DNA of 61,982 nucleotides from an uncultured Schlesneria sp. (GTDB lineage: Bacteria > Planctomycetota > Planctomycetia > Planctomycetales > Planctomycetaceae), in assembly GCA_903840265.1 (NCBI GenBank), contig CAIMFH010000171.1:1-61982 (forward strand), written 5' to 3'. A model generated the notes under the pieces. That model searched no databases, was not told the DNA's origin, and worked only from the letters and a program-made list of their open reading frames with translations. Position numbers and translations under genes: made by a program. How positions within the stretch are numbered: the first letter of the stretch is position 1; the number at the start of each line of letters is the position of its first letter. This document shows positions 35,741 to 44,622 of the stretch, piece by piece.

Positions 35741-36652
35741 CTATTTCGCAGGCTTTTTGAAGACCGGGACCAGTTCAATCGTCACTTTGGTTCCGACCGG
35801 CGGGATTCGCTCGGTGTAGGCTTCGAACATCAAGCCATCGTTGGTCGCACTGCTCTCGATCGAGAGATCGACCGTGGCTGTGGCAAAGTTGGCGATACAG
35901 ATTAGATCGCCACCCTCGGCCAGATAGTATTTCTCGCCGGTAGCGGTGTCCGTGTTGAAGCCACTGCCTGCGAAGACCCATTGAGCCTCCATCTGGCGGA
36001 CTTGAGATTCATCGAACATCGATTTGATCCCCGCGCGGAATGCGGTATCGGTCGACAACTTCTGCAGGCTGTCGCGTTGAGCCTCAGTCATGGGACCGTA
36101 CCACAGCAGTTCTTTATTGCGGTCGTCCCACTTCAAATCGCTGTCGACGGGCAATTTCAGATTCTTGGGAAAGGCTTCGAGTTTGGCGAGGAAATAGCGA
36201 CGGGTCGCATGCCGGACCCATGTTTGAGCGGGATCGCGATGCAATTTACCGCTCGCATCGGTCCAGGTCAGGAAGATGTTCAGCGGCTGTCCGGTTGCCC
36301 CTTTGTATTCAGGGACAAACTTTGCGGGACTGCCCGGTTCAGCTCCGATGGAAATCAGGCCGGCATGGATTAATTGTGCTTTCGATTCGACCGACAGGAT
36401 CGATTCGTGTTCCTTCGTCTGCTTGATGCAGGCGAGCATCTCCAGCAGCCCTTCGCGCAGCACAACTTCAGACTTCAGCAGCAGTCGCTTCCCCTTCAGG
36501 TCGACCAGTACTGTTCCCGCCTTATTGAGCGGAGTCAGATCGCCGGCTTCTTTCGCGGCGGCCGGCTTCTCGTCGGCTGCGAGCGCCGGAAATGTCGCAA
36601 ATGTGACAGTCAGTGTCGCGCAAATCGCCACCAGGATGGCTGGGAACCGCAT
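35741..36652 (-). CDS. Secreted YdjY-domain protein
   Basis: A 303-residue protein with a signal peptide (cleavage near PALAA-D). The centre matches the planctomycete YdjY-type domain pattern: LVDLKGKRLLLKSEVVLREG, LEMLACIKQTKEHESILSV, AQLIHAGLISIGAEPGSP and FVPEYKGATGQPLNIFLTW. The role of the family is unclear, though in enteric bacteria YdjY is linked to iron-sulfur redox proteins. The C-terminal third is more variable. It lies upstream of the 34882 gene on the same strand. Confidence 0.7.
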   Translation of the reverse strand: MRFPAILVAICATLTVTFATFPALAADEKPAAAKEAGDLTPLNKAGTVLVDLKGKRLLLKSEVVLREGLLEMLACIKQTKEHESILSVESKAQLIHAGLISIGAEPGSPAKFVPEYKGATGQPLNIFLTWTDASGKLHRDPAQTWVRHATRRYFLAKLEAFPKNLKLPVDSDLKWDDRNKELLWYGPMTEAQRDSLQKLSTDTAFRAGIKSMFDESQVRQMEAQWVFAGSGFNTDTATGEKYYLAEGGDLICIANFATATVDLSIESSATNDGLMFEAYTERIPPVGTKVTIELVPVFKKPAK

Positions 36653-36962
36653 CGGAAACTCCGTTCATTGAAGACTTCGGCGATGTCAGCCGAGGGATCG
36701 CTCAAGATCAGAAAACCTGGGAACAGCTTAGCAAACACTGTTCCAAGGCTCAATTTGCGCACTCTCTTTGGATCGCTCCGGCTCGACGGAGCTTTGGCTT
36801 CAGTGATTCGAGAGCCAGAACGCAGAGAGAATAAAGCCTAGCGTGAGGTGGCCCATCCTTGGGCTCGCAGGTCTGCTCATGCGGTCGGCTCCTCTTTGAA
36901 CTGAAGCCAAAGCGGTGTCCAGCCACCGCACTCCAAGGTTTGAGCGTCGACTCCGAAGCCTT
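36653..36962. other. Intergenic region built around an inverted-repeat element
   Basis: This 310-base gap between two minus-strand genes holds the element at 36775-36939 and no gene. The promoter of the 35741 gene should lie just upstream of 36652 on the minus strand, but none is clear. Confidence 0.5.
36775..36939. repeat. 165-base element with hairpin-bearing inverted ends
   Basis: The left end (36775-36801) has stem GCTCCG/CGGAGC followed by TTTGGCTTC. The right end (36903-36939), read on the minus strand, has stem GCGGTG/CACCGC followed by TTTGGCTTC. GCTTTGGCTTCAGT at the left is the perfect inverse of the right-hand inner edge. The right end matches the repeat at 6817-6853 at 35 of 37 positions. 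Confidence 0.65.
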
Positions 36963-37865
36963 TCACTTCGCCTTGTCCGTACTTGGCTGTAACAACTTGA
37001 GTTCGCCCAGCCATGCCAACGATTGTTCCTGCCAGGCATCCCACATCGGGCCTTGATACCCATTCAGACCGTGGCCACCCGAGGGGAGTTCCAGATACTT
37101 GCTGGGGACTTTATGGGCCTGGAGAGCGGCGTAGAACATCTGAGCATTCTCGGGAACGACAACCGTATCGTCTTTCGCGTGGGCGAGGAACGTCGGCGGG
37201 GTCTTGTCCGTGACTTGCTTCTCATTGGAGAACAGGTCGACGAGTTCTTTGGAGGGATTCGCGCCGAGCAGATTGTTCTTGGAGCCTTGATGCGTCTTGT
37301 CGCCCATCGAAATGACCGGATAGATCAGGATCGCAAAGTCGGGTCGACTGCTGACTCGCGCGATTGGATCGGTGGATTTCGGATCGCCTTCGTCGAAGTG
37401 GGTGTCTGCGGTTGAGGCCAGATGCCCTCCGGCAGAAAAGCCCATGATGCCGATTCGAGCAGGATCGACTCCCCATTCGGTTGCTCGGGCTCGAACTGTC
37501 CGAATGGCTCGTTGAGCATCGAGCAACGGGACGTAGGTCCGTCCGGCAGGCAACCGGTATTCGAGCACGACACCGGTAATGCCGTGCTTGTTCAACCAGG
37601 CGGCAATTCCATGCCCTTCACCCCCCGTGACCAATCCGCCGTAGCCGCCTCCGGGGCAAATGACGATCGCCGCGCCGTTTGGCTTCGCGGCACGATGCAC
37701 GGTGATGAAGACTTCGGCGTCCTGGAACTGACCGTCGCCGATCGGAGCTTTCCCATTCCACAAGCCGACGCGAGCCGGTTTGGCTTCAGGTGCGTCTTGA
37801 GCGATGGCATTCCATCCCGATGTCAAAACCAGCGCGACTAGCATCAATCGGACCGAACGAATCAT
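36963..37865 (-). CDS. Secreted alpha/beta-hydrolase esterase
   Basis: A 300-residue protein with a signal peptide (cleavage near AIA-Q). The alpha/beta-hydrolase core has an oxyanion-hole PGGGYGG (71-77), nucleophile Ser144 in GFSAGGH, an acid residue at Asp232/233 (AKDDTVVVP) and catalytic His265 (SGGHG). This matches the BD-FAE/acetyl-xylan-esterase-like group that planctomycetes use to remove acyl groups from polysaccharides. The substrate is inferred. It stands alone, with no linked sugar-degrading enzyme. Confidence 0.85.
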   Translation of the reverse strand: MIRSVRLMLVALVLTSGWNAIAQDAPEAKPARVGLWNGKAPIGDGQFQDAEVFITVHRAAKPNGAAIVICPGGGYGGLVTGGEGHGIAAWLNKHGITGVVLEYRLPAGRTYVPLLDAQRAIRTVRARATEWGVDPARIGIMGFSAGGHLASTADTHFDEGDPKSTDPIARVSSRPDFAILIYPVISMGDKTHQGSKNNLLGANPSKELVDLFSNEKQVTDKTPPTFLAHAKDDTVVVPENAQMFYAALQAHKVPSKYLELPSGGHGLNGYQGPMWDAWQEQSLAWLGELKLLQPSTDKAK

Positions 37866-38020
37866 TGTTGTTACTCCGGGTGCGAGCTGACAGATACAGG
37901 TTGATCGGGGGACGTAGCAGTTGTAGATGTCCCTGATGGCCGCAAGGTCATCTTTTTTTGGCTAGACGAAGTTGTGGTGATGTCATCTGTGATCGCCGTC
38001 TGTTCGATAGGGGACTATGG

Positions 38021-40021
38021 CTATGTCGGCATTGTCGGCTTCCATTCGTCTTGGCGCAGGTCGTTGTTGCGATAGAGCTCGATCAGACGCTCCAGCATTT
38101 CGATGTCACAACGGAACTGCTCGCCACGTTCGGTGTCGGCCATGCGTCGCGGGCGATCCCATTGGCGGATCTTTTCGACGCTGGGGACGATGTCGATTCC
38201 TTCGCGAACGGCGGCATCGACCGATTCGAAGTGATGGTGCCGGGCCAGCAAAGTCCGATCGGCTTCCAATACCAGCGTGTAGCCATGATCGCCATACGCT
38301 TCGGAGAACGCCCCGTCGATCGTGATTGCTTTGCCACTGCGCTTGAGCGGCGATTCTCCGTCTTCAATCTTCACAGGAACGTGCCCATTGACGATCAAAC
38401 CGTCCTTGGGATCGACGCCGAATTCCGCCAGGACTTTCTCGCAGAACCAGGGTTCGTGAATCAGTGCGAAGTACGGATCTTTGGTTTCGTGGTGCGGCTT
38501 TTTATCTGCAATGAAGTCGCGTTCCAGTGTCGTGATCCGATCTTTGCCGAACAGTGGCGAGCGCGGGCCGCTCCACAAATACCACAGGAAATCCAGGTGT
38601 TTTTGCTCGCGTTGCTGCATCGACCAGGCGACGACGCGTTCGATGGCGTCGAACATTGGCTTGCCGCTGAGCCATTCGCCGTCGATCGGCATCGGCAGGA
38701 AGTTGCCTTGGTCATCGCACGGGACGCAGCCGTGGAAAATGAGATGGTCATCGCGACGCAGATACATCGCTCCGTTGCCGACGATGTACTTCAGGTGCTC
38801 GTGCAGCTTCTGGCTGCTGCGGAACGAATGCCGCAGACGAGACAGACAGAGATCCTCTTGTGGAGTCAACTCGTAAGGGTTCGCAGGATCAATCGTCGGC
38901 AAGTAGGTGTCGCGCAGCGGATAGGTGACGCCATCGACGTTGATCGTGCCTCGTTCGTGATCGATGTGATGCAGCAATCGGCGGTGATCGATTCCCCAAT
39001 CGGGATTGCGGGCAATCATTTGCCCTTCCAGTTTGAACTGGATAATTGCCGCCGCTTTTTGCATGCGGCCGACGATGACATCGGACCGCATGCCGCTCGA
39101 TTTCGGCAGGAAGTACGCCGCTGGATCGTCGACATAGACGGTCCGAGCCAGATGTTCCAGCGGCGTCAAGGGGATGCTGTAACCTTCGTCGAGCTGGCCC
39201 AGTCGGCGATAACGCAAGGAAACTCGCAGGACGTGGAAAATCAGGGCATCGTGACCCAAGCCCGCCCCCAGCCAGGCGATATCATGGTTTCCCCAGATGA
39301 ATGAGACGTGAGGCTGATCGAGCAGGTAATCGACCACGCGGTCACCGCGCGGGCCTCGGTCCCAACAATCGCCGCCAATGATCAGTTCGTAAATGGCCAG
39401 ATTTCGGATCAGGCGGCCGGTGATGTGGATCAGATGTAGTGCTCGACCGCGCCGCAGCAGTTCGTCGACGATGGAATCGACGAATTCGCGCCCGCGCTCG
39501 TGCGAGGGTTCATGCAGCATTTCGGCGAAGAGGTCGGTGTATTCACGCGGGAACACCTGCATCGCTCGTTTCAAGCTGTATCGCGACGCCAGGACTCGCA
39601 CGAGTTCAAACTGATGCTTCAGTGTCCGGCGAGCGAAAGTCCGCAGTTCGTCAACATCGGTCATGGTGTTCTGCAGGCGATCGGTCACCTCGGCGGGATA
39701 GAAGATCAGAGTCAGAAACTCGGAAAACTCGGCGGGATCCATCTTGTCTTTGAATAGCCGCTCGACCAGGGGTCGCAGAGTCCCCGAGGCATTGTTGATC
39801 ACGTGTCGCAGCTTTTTGTCTTCGCCGTGAATGTCGCTGATGACGTGGACCGTTCCTTTGGGGAGTGTCAAAACGGCGGACAACCGAGCGATTTCGGCCA
39901 GTGCGGAATCGATGTTCGGAAACTGCCTTGCCAACGCCCGCAGCAGCGTCAATTCGTAGCGGGTCGGCTTGTCGTCACGGCTGAAACGGAAATCGCTGAA
40001 CTCGCGATTTGAGTGCGGCAT
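38021..40021 (-). CDS. fbp: Class III fructose-1,6-bisphosphatase
   Basis: A 666-residue enzyme, the length expected of the Firmicute-type class III family, hydrolysing fructose 1,6-bisphosphate in gluconeogenesis. It has the metallophosphatase motifs SDIHGE (62-67), GGDCWDRG (214-221) and WGNHD (241-245). ATG 40021 with GGAAG upstream is chosen; the frame is open 29 codons further up but with poor sequence. A long plus-strand open frame opposite it (37958-39304) is a shadow. Confidence 0.93.
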   Translation of the reverse strand: MPHSNREFSDFRFSRDDKPTRYELTLLRALARQFPNIDSALAEIARLSAVLTLPKGTVHVISDIHGEDKKLRHVINNASGTLRPLVERLFKDKMDPAEFSEFLTLIFYPAEVTDRLQNTMTDVDELRTFARRTLKHQFELVRVLASRYSLKRAMQVFPREYTDLFAEMLHEPSHERGREFVDSIVDELLRRGRALHLIHITGRLIRNLAIYELIIGGDCWDRGPRGDRVVDYLLDQPHVSFIWGNHDIAWLGAGLGHDALIFHVLRVSLRYRRLGQLDEGYSIPLTPLEHLARTVYVDDPAAYFLPKSSGMRSDVIVGRMQKAAAIIQFKLEGQMIARNPDWGIDHRRLLHHIDHERGTINVDGVTYPLRDTYLPTIDPANPYELTPQEDLCLSRLRHSFRSSQKLHEHLKYIVGNGAMYLRRDDHLIFHGCVPCDDQGNFLPMPIDGEWLSGKPMFDAIERVVAWSMQQREQKHLDFLWYLWSGPRSPLFGKDRITTLERDFIADKKPHHETKDPYFALIHEPWFCEKVLAEFGVDPKDGLIVNGHVPVKIEDGESPLKRSGKAITIDGAFSEAYGDHGYTLVLEADRTLLARHHHFESVDAAVREGIDIVPSVEKIRQWDRPRRMADTERGEQFRCDIEMLERLIELYRNNDLRQDEWKPTMPT

Positions 40022-40298
40022 GCTGGTCGTCTTCCGGAAGTCGAGTCTTTGGCGGTCATCATAGGTCGTCTGGAGGCACAACCTGCGAAAGTTGGACGCC
40101 GTTGTCAATGATCTCTGGTAGCGATGCCATCGTTTCGACCGGGCTTCAGGATTCCAGCGAAAGGCGAAATGAAATCAAACTGGCCGTGACGGCACGACGC
40201 AGTTTTCCTAGAATCCCACAACTGAAATCACCGCCACGGATTGTGATGACGGCGGTTCAAATTCGGGTACTGCCCGCGGGTCAAACGGAGTGACAGGG

Positions 40299-42215
40299 AT
40301 GAAGTTGTCTATTCGTGACGCATGGAGACTGTTTTGCGGACTGACGGCAGGTGCCTTGCTGTCTCCTGCCTTTGGTGCCTACACGGTGAAGGACATGATG
40401 GCCTTCACGCCCAAGCAACAGGATGTCGAATACGAAACGCCCAAACCCGAAGAGTATGCCAAGTGCAAGGTCGAGGTTGAGCGTAAAGGGAAAGGCTCGG
40501 GCTGGGTCGTGCTGGGGCCTTCCGGTCAGGTTCTGAGGAAGTTCCTCGATACCGACGGCGACAAGAAAATGGATCAGTGGCGGTACTACAACCAGGGGGT
40601 TGAGGTCTATCGCGACATTGATACCAACGACAATGACAAGGTCGATCAATCGCGCTGGCTGAACCTGGGCGGTTCACGCTGGGGGATCGATCAGAATGAA
40701 GATGGCCGCATCGACGTGTGGAAGGTGCTTTCTGCAGCCGAAGCCTCCAAGGAGGCTATTCGAGCGATGTTGGCCGGCGATGACGCCTCATTGCAACTGG
40801 TCATGGTCAATGCCGCCGACGTAAAGGCCATCGGCCTGAATCCGCCAATTGCGGCCAAACTAATTGAATCGACGGCAGATGCCGGGAAGAAGGCCAAAGC
40901 AATACTGTCGAAGAGTCGAGTCCTCACTGCTCAATCGAAATGGATTCGGTTCGACGCCCAGATGCCGAGCACGATTCCCGAGGACGAAGAGAAGGCAACT
41001 GGTGACATCCAGGTTTATGAAAATGCGATGGCGATCATCGAATTAAATGGGAAGTTTTTTGGAGTCCAGATTGGTGAATTGATTCGTGTGGGCGAAGTCT
41101 GGAAATTGTGCCAGATTCCACAGCCGATTGAAGACACGGGCAATGGTCAGACCATCACGGCAGGTGGAATTCTCATGCAGCCATTGCTGGCGGTTGCCGG
41201 CGGCGCGGCAAACGTGGGTACTTCACCGGAAGTCGAAAAGCTGCTGGTCGAACTGCAGGCGATCGAAATCAAGCTTGGGGATCCCAAGACTGATGCCGCG
41301 GCAATCAAGACTTTGATGGCCCGCCGCGCTGATTTGCTCCGCAAGGCGATTGAACTCGCGGAATCTGATGACGAAAAGATGCTACTCACCAAGCAGATGA
41401 TCGATGGCTACGCCCTGGCTGCTCAGATGGGGACGTTCCCCGAAGGGGCGTCGGATTTGCGCGCGATGGAACTCGATCTTCGTCGTCGCGGTCCGAAATC
41501 GGTTTTGGTTCCCTATGTGACGTATCGCCGCATCCAGGCCCAGTACTATGTCGATCTGCAGCAGGCAGAAAAGGACAAGGCGGCGGATGTGCAGAAGGAA
41601 TGGATTAAAGGAATGCAGGACTTCCTGACGGAATTTCCCGCAGCCGAAGACGGTGCTGATGCGATGTTGCTGCTGGCTCATCATGAAGAACTGAGCGGCA
41701 AGCAGAAAGAGGCAACCGATTGGTATCAGCGCCTCGTCAAAGATCACGGCAAGGCTGAAGGCGGGGTCCGGGCCGCGGGGGCGCTGCGTCGGCTCGAACT
41801 CAAAGGCAAGCCGCTGGTTTTGACTGGCCCCGGTGTCGACGGTGGCACGGTTGACCTGCGGAGCTATCGCGGCAAGACCGTGCTTGTCGTCTTCTGGGCC
41901 AGCGAATACAAAGTCTGCGAAGAAGACTTGCCTCAACTGCGGGCCATGTATCAGGAGTATAAACCGCGTGGGTTCGAGATCCTGGGAGTTTGCCTGGACT
42001 CACAAAAAGAAACGATCAAGCCATTCATGACTCAACATCGAATGACTTGGGGCCAGATCTATCAGCCGGGCGGATTGAATGCGCCGGCCGCCATGAATTT
42101 TGGCATCGTTTCACTACCCACAATGTTTCTCGTGAATGCCGATGGAATCGTCGTGAGCCGCAATGCGTCAGTGCAAGATGTGAAGACGGCATTGCCGGCG
42201 ATGCTCGCCAAATAG
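40299..42215 (+). CDS. Secreted redoxin-fold protein lacking the CxxC, with DxDxDG-type repeats
   Basis: A 638-residue exported protein (signal peptide cut near AFG-A). Residues 80-140 hold three acidic loops, DTDGDKKMD (84), DTNDNDKVD (108) and DQNEDGRID (131), that could bind calcium. A helical middle region precedes a thioredoxin/AhpC-like domain (about 505-638). At the active site the usual WCxxC reads EYKVC, so only Cys540 remains and disulfide exchange of the normal type is unlikely. ATG 40299 has GGAG eight bases upstream and is preferred to GTG 40290. A strong terminator follows. Confidence 0.8.
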   Translation: MKLSIRDAWRLFCGLTAGALLSPAFGAYTVKDMMAFTPKQQDVEYETPKPEEYAKCKVEVERKGKGSGWVVLGPSGQVLRKFLDTDGDKKMDQWRYYNQGVEVYRDIDTNDNDKVDQSRWLNLGGSRWGIDQNEDGRIDVWKVLSAAEASKEAIRAMLAGDDASLQLVMVNAADVKAIGLNPPIAAKLIESTADAGKKAKAILSKSRVLTAQSKWIRFDAQMPSTIPEDEEKATGDIQVYENAMAIIELNGKFFGVQIGELIRVGEVWKLCQIPQPIEDTGNGQTITAGGILMQPLLAVAGGAANVGTSPEVEKLLVELQAIEIKLGDPKTDAAAIKTLMARRADLLRKAIELAESDDEKMLLTKQMIDGYALAAQMGTFPEGASDLRAMELDLRRRGPKSVLVPYVTYRRIQAQYYVDLQQAEKDKAADVQKEWIKGMQDFLTEFPAAEDGADAMLLLAHHEELSGKQKEATDWYQRLVKDHGKAEGGVRAAGALRRLELKGKPLVLTGPGVDGGTVDLRSYRGKTVLVVFWASEYKVCEEDLPQLRAMYQEYKPRGFEILGVCLDSQKETIKPFMTQHRMTWGQIYQPGGLNAPAAMNFGIVSLPTMFLVNADGIVVSRNASVQDVKTALPAMLAK

Positions 42216-42240
42216 CGGGCGCACGTTTCCTAAACATGAT

Positions 42241-42284
42241 CAAAGAGCAGAGCCCGTCGCAAAAACGACGGGCTCTGCTCTTTG
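42241..42284. terminator. Strong stem-loop terminator
   Basis: A perfect 19-bp stem (42241-42259 with 42266-42284), six-base loop, 25 bases after the stop of the redoxin gene. It ends in TTTGTCTT, so a T-rich tail is present on the plus strand. Confidence 0.75.
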
Positions 42285-42618
42285 TCTTCCATGAGTAATC
42301 GAACAGTCGGCTCGATCAAATAGCAGATGGAATTCGCGCTATTGGAGAGCAAGATTCTTCGCGCAGCAGCAACTACCTCTTGCGAGCTCAGAATTTGAGG
42401 ATCAGGTGGCGACAATCACGGGGTGATGTCGAGCAGCTGTTCGGAAAGTCACAACAGCTCACAATAAAGAATCGAAGGCGAGGGGTTTCGTTCTGTGATC
42501 CGGTTTGATATGAAATCAGACCGAATGTCTCGATCGATGTGAATCATGCAGTGGTCATGTTTGATGCTTGGCTTTCTCACTTCGCGATCTAATCTTGGCT
42601 GAACAACGGGAATCTTCG
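42285..42618. other. Leader region of the MoxR operon
   Basis: About 330 bases between the terminator and the MoxR start. The operon promoter should lie here. An imperfect palindrome (GGTTTGAT/ATCAGACC) occurs around 42501-42521. I cannot define a promoter with confidence. Confidence 0.35.
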
Positions 42619-43647
42619 ATGGCTCCGTCTACTAATCCCTCGGTCGCAACAAATCTGAGTGATAACGATGTGCAGGCGATTGACCAATTGCGCGAGCTGT
42701 ACGCTCGACTTCGCAAAGAGCTGGGGCGAGTCATCATCGGCCAAAACGACGTCATCGAGCGACTCGCGATTTGCATGTTCGCTCGCGGCCATGCCTTGTT
42801 GATGGGAGTTCCCGGTCTGGCGAAGACACTGCTCGTCAGTAAGCTCGCCGAGACCATGTCGCTGCACTTCAGCCGCATTCAGTTCACCCCCGACCTGATG
42901 CCCATGGATATCACGGGAACCGACATCCTGCAGGATGGGGCTGACGGCAGACGCGAGTTTCAGTTCATCAAAGGCCCCGTGTTTGCCAACATCGTGCTGG
43001 CCGATGAGATCAACCGCGCCCCCCCGAAGACGCAGGCCGCCATGCTGGAGGCGATGCAGGAGCAGAAGGTGACCGTTGTCGGCAAGATGTTCCGACTCGA
43101 ATCACCGTTCTTCGTGCTGGCCACTCAGAACCCGGTGGAACAGGAAGGAACGTATCCGCTACCTGAAGCACAACTCGACCGGTTCATGTTTCTGATCGAG
43201 TTGGACTATCCGTCAGAAGCGGAAGAGATCCTGATCGCACGGACGACCACAGGGGATGCGCTACCGGAGTTGACTCATCTTTTGAGCGGTAACGAGATTG
43301 TCGAGCACCAGCACCTGGTGCGACGAATTCCGGTTCCCGACCATATCTATGAGTATGCCGCGAAGCTGGTGCGGAAGACTCGGCCACAGGGAGCGACGGC
43401 TCCGGCCTGGTTGAAGCCGCTGGTTTCATGGGGAGCGGGGCCACGTGCCGTCCAGTTCCTGATCCTGGGTGCCAAAGCCCGCGCGGCACTGCACGGTAGT
43501 TACATGGTGCGACTGGAAGATGTCCACGAAGTGGCACTGCCTGTGCTGTCGCATCGCGTGATCACGACCTTCGCGGCTCAGGCGGAAGGGTTGGATGCCA
43601 AGCAGATCGTCAAACGGCTGATCTCGGAAACGATGGAGGAACGTTAG
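42619..43647 (+). CDS. moxR: MoxR-type AAA+ ATPase
   Basis: A 342-residue cytoplasmic ATPase. It shows Walker A GVPGLAKT (63-70), Walker B IVLADEIN (125-132), the sensor-1 segment ATQNPVEQEGTYPLPEAQLDRF and the lid domain. MoxR proteins act as chaperones that mature or assemble complexes together with VWA proteins; the next three genes encode such proteins. ATG 42619 is preferred to TTG 42568, which adds a hydrophobic, non-conserved stretch. It heads a nine-gene cluster on one strand. Confidence 0.93.
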   Translation: MAPSTNPSVATNLSDNDVQAIDQLRELYARLRKELGRVIIGQNDVIERLAICMFARGHALLMGVPGLAKTLLVSKLAETMSLHFSRIQFTPDLMPMDITGTDILQDGADGRREFQFIKGPVFANIVLADEINRAPPKTQAAMLEAMQEQKVTVVGKMFRLESPFFVLATQNPVEQEGTYPLPEAQLDRFMFLIELDYPSEAEEILIARTTTGDALPELTHLLSGNEIVEHQHLVRRIPVPDHIYEYAAKLVRKTRPQGATAPAWLKPLVSWGAGPRAVQFLILGAKARAALHGSYMVRLEDVHEVALPVLSHRVITTFAAQAEGLDAKQIVKRLISETMEER

Positions 43648-43652
43648 TAGTA

Positions 43653-43669
43653 GGCACACTCCGTGTGCC
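43653..43669 (+). repeat. Short palindrome between moxR and the DUF58 gene
   Basis: GGCACAC and GTGTGCC pair perfectly around TCC, directly after the moxR stop codon. It resembles a short REP-type palindrome and could also modulate expression of the next gene. Confidence 0.5.
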
Positions 43670-43710
43670 GTGTTCTGGACTTGCTACTCGCTGCCGCTGA
43701 AAGCCCTGTC

Positions 43711-44622
43711 ATGTTTCCCGATCGTCAATCTCGCAGTTTTATCGACACGCGAGTGTTGTCGCGTCTGGCGGGGTTGCCGCTGTTTGCACGGCGACCAATG
43801 CAGGGGGCCGTCTCGGGTCGACATGCCAGTCCGCATCGTGGTTCCAGTGTCGAATTTGCCGAGTATCGCAAGTATGTCCCGGGCGATGATCTGCGTCGTC
43901 TGGATTGGCGCGCGTTCGGTCGGTCCGATCGATATTACGTGAAGGAGTTTGAAGCCGATACCAATCTTCGCTGCTGTCTGGTGGTTGATACGAGCGGTTC
44001 GATGGGCTTTGGCTCAACGGGCATCACCAAGATCGACTACGCGCGACGAATTGCCGGAACGCTCGGCTACTTGGCCAGTCAGCAAGGGGATGCCGTCGGT
44101 GTCGCCTGTGTGGCGAAGGGAGTCGTGCAAAACATTCCGCCGAAGCGGAATGCCGCTCACCTGCGACAGATCCTGGATGTTCTGGAGCAAACGCAGCCCA
44201 AAGGCGAAACGCAACTGGCCGCCGTCCTGCACGAATTAGCCGAGACGATCCGGCAGCGAGCTTTGATCATCATCCTGTCGGACCTCTTCATTGAACCCGA
44301 AGTCCTGCGCAGTAGTTTTCAGCACTTGCGATTTCGGCGGCACGATGTGACCGTGTTTCATCTGCTGGATCCGCTCGAATTGTCATTCAGTTTTCGGCGG
44401 CCGATGCGATTCCTCGACATGGAGGGTGGTCCCGCGATCTTTGCGGAACCCAATGACATTGCCGATCGCTATGACAAGGCGTTGCAGGCCTATTTGACGG
44501 ACCTCAAGAAAGTCGTCCTTGAGTCGGCCATCGATTATCAGCGCATCAGCATCGATGAGAACTACGAGCAAGCGCTTGTGCGGTTCCTCGTCAGTCGCGC
44601 CCAATCGAAGGGGCTGCGATGA
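43711..44622 (+). CDS. DUF58 VWA-like protein
   Basis: A 303-residue cytoplasmic protein. The DUF58 signature EYRKYVPGDDLRRLDWRAFG (about 51-70) is followed by a VWA fold whose MIDAS motif is DTSGS (Asp93). DUF58 proteins are the usual direct partner of MoxR ATPases. ATG 43711 is used; a GTG at 43663 overlaps the short palindrome. Its last four bases overlap the next start (ATGA), so translation is coupled. Confidence 0.92.
   Translation: MFPDRQSRSFIDTRVLSRLAGLPLFARRPMQGAVSGRHASPHRGSSVEFAEYRKYVPGDDLRRLDWRAFGRSDRYYVKEFEADTNLRCCLVVDTSGSMGFGSTGITKIDYARRIAGTLGYLASQQGDAVGVACVAKGVVQNIPPKRNAAHLRQILDVLEQTQPKGETQLAAVLHELAETIRQRALIIILSDLFIEPEVLRSSFQHLRFRRHDVTVFHLLDPLELSFSFRRPMRFLDMEGGPAIFAEPNDIADRYDKALQAYLTDLKKVVLESAIDYQRISIDENYEQALVRFLVSRAQSKGLR

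Noticed and set aside
37958-39304. 448-codon plus-strand open frame
   Set aside because: It lies wholly opposite the fbp gene, whose motifs are unmistakable. The open frame is a codon-usage shadow.
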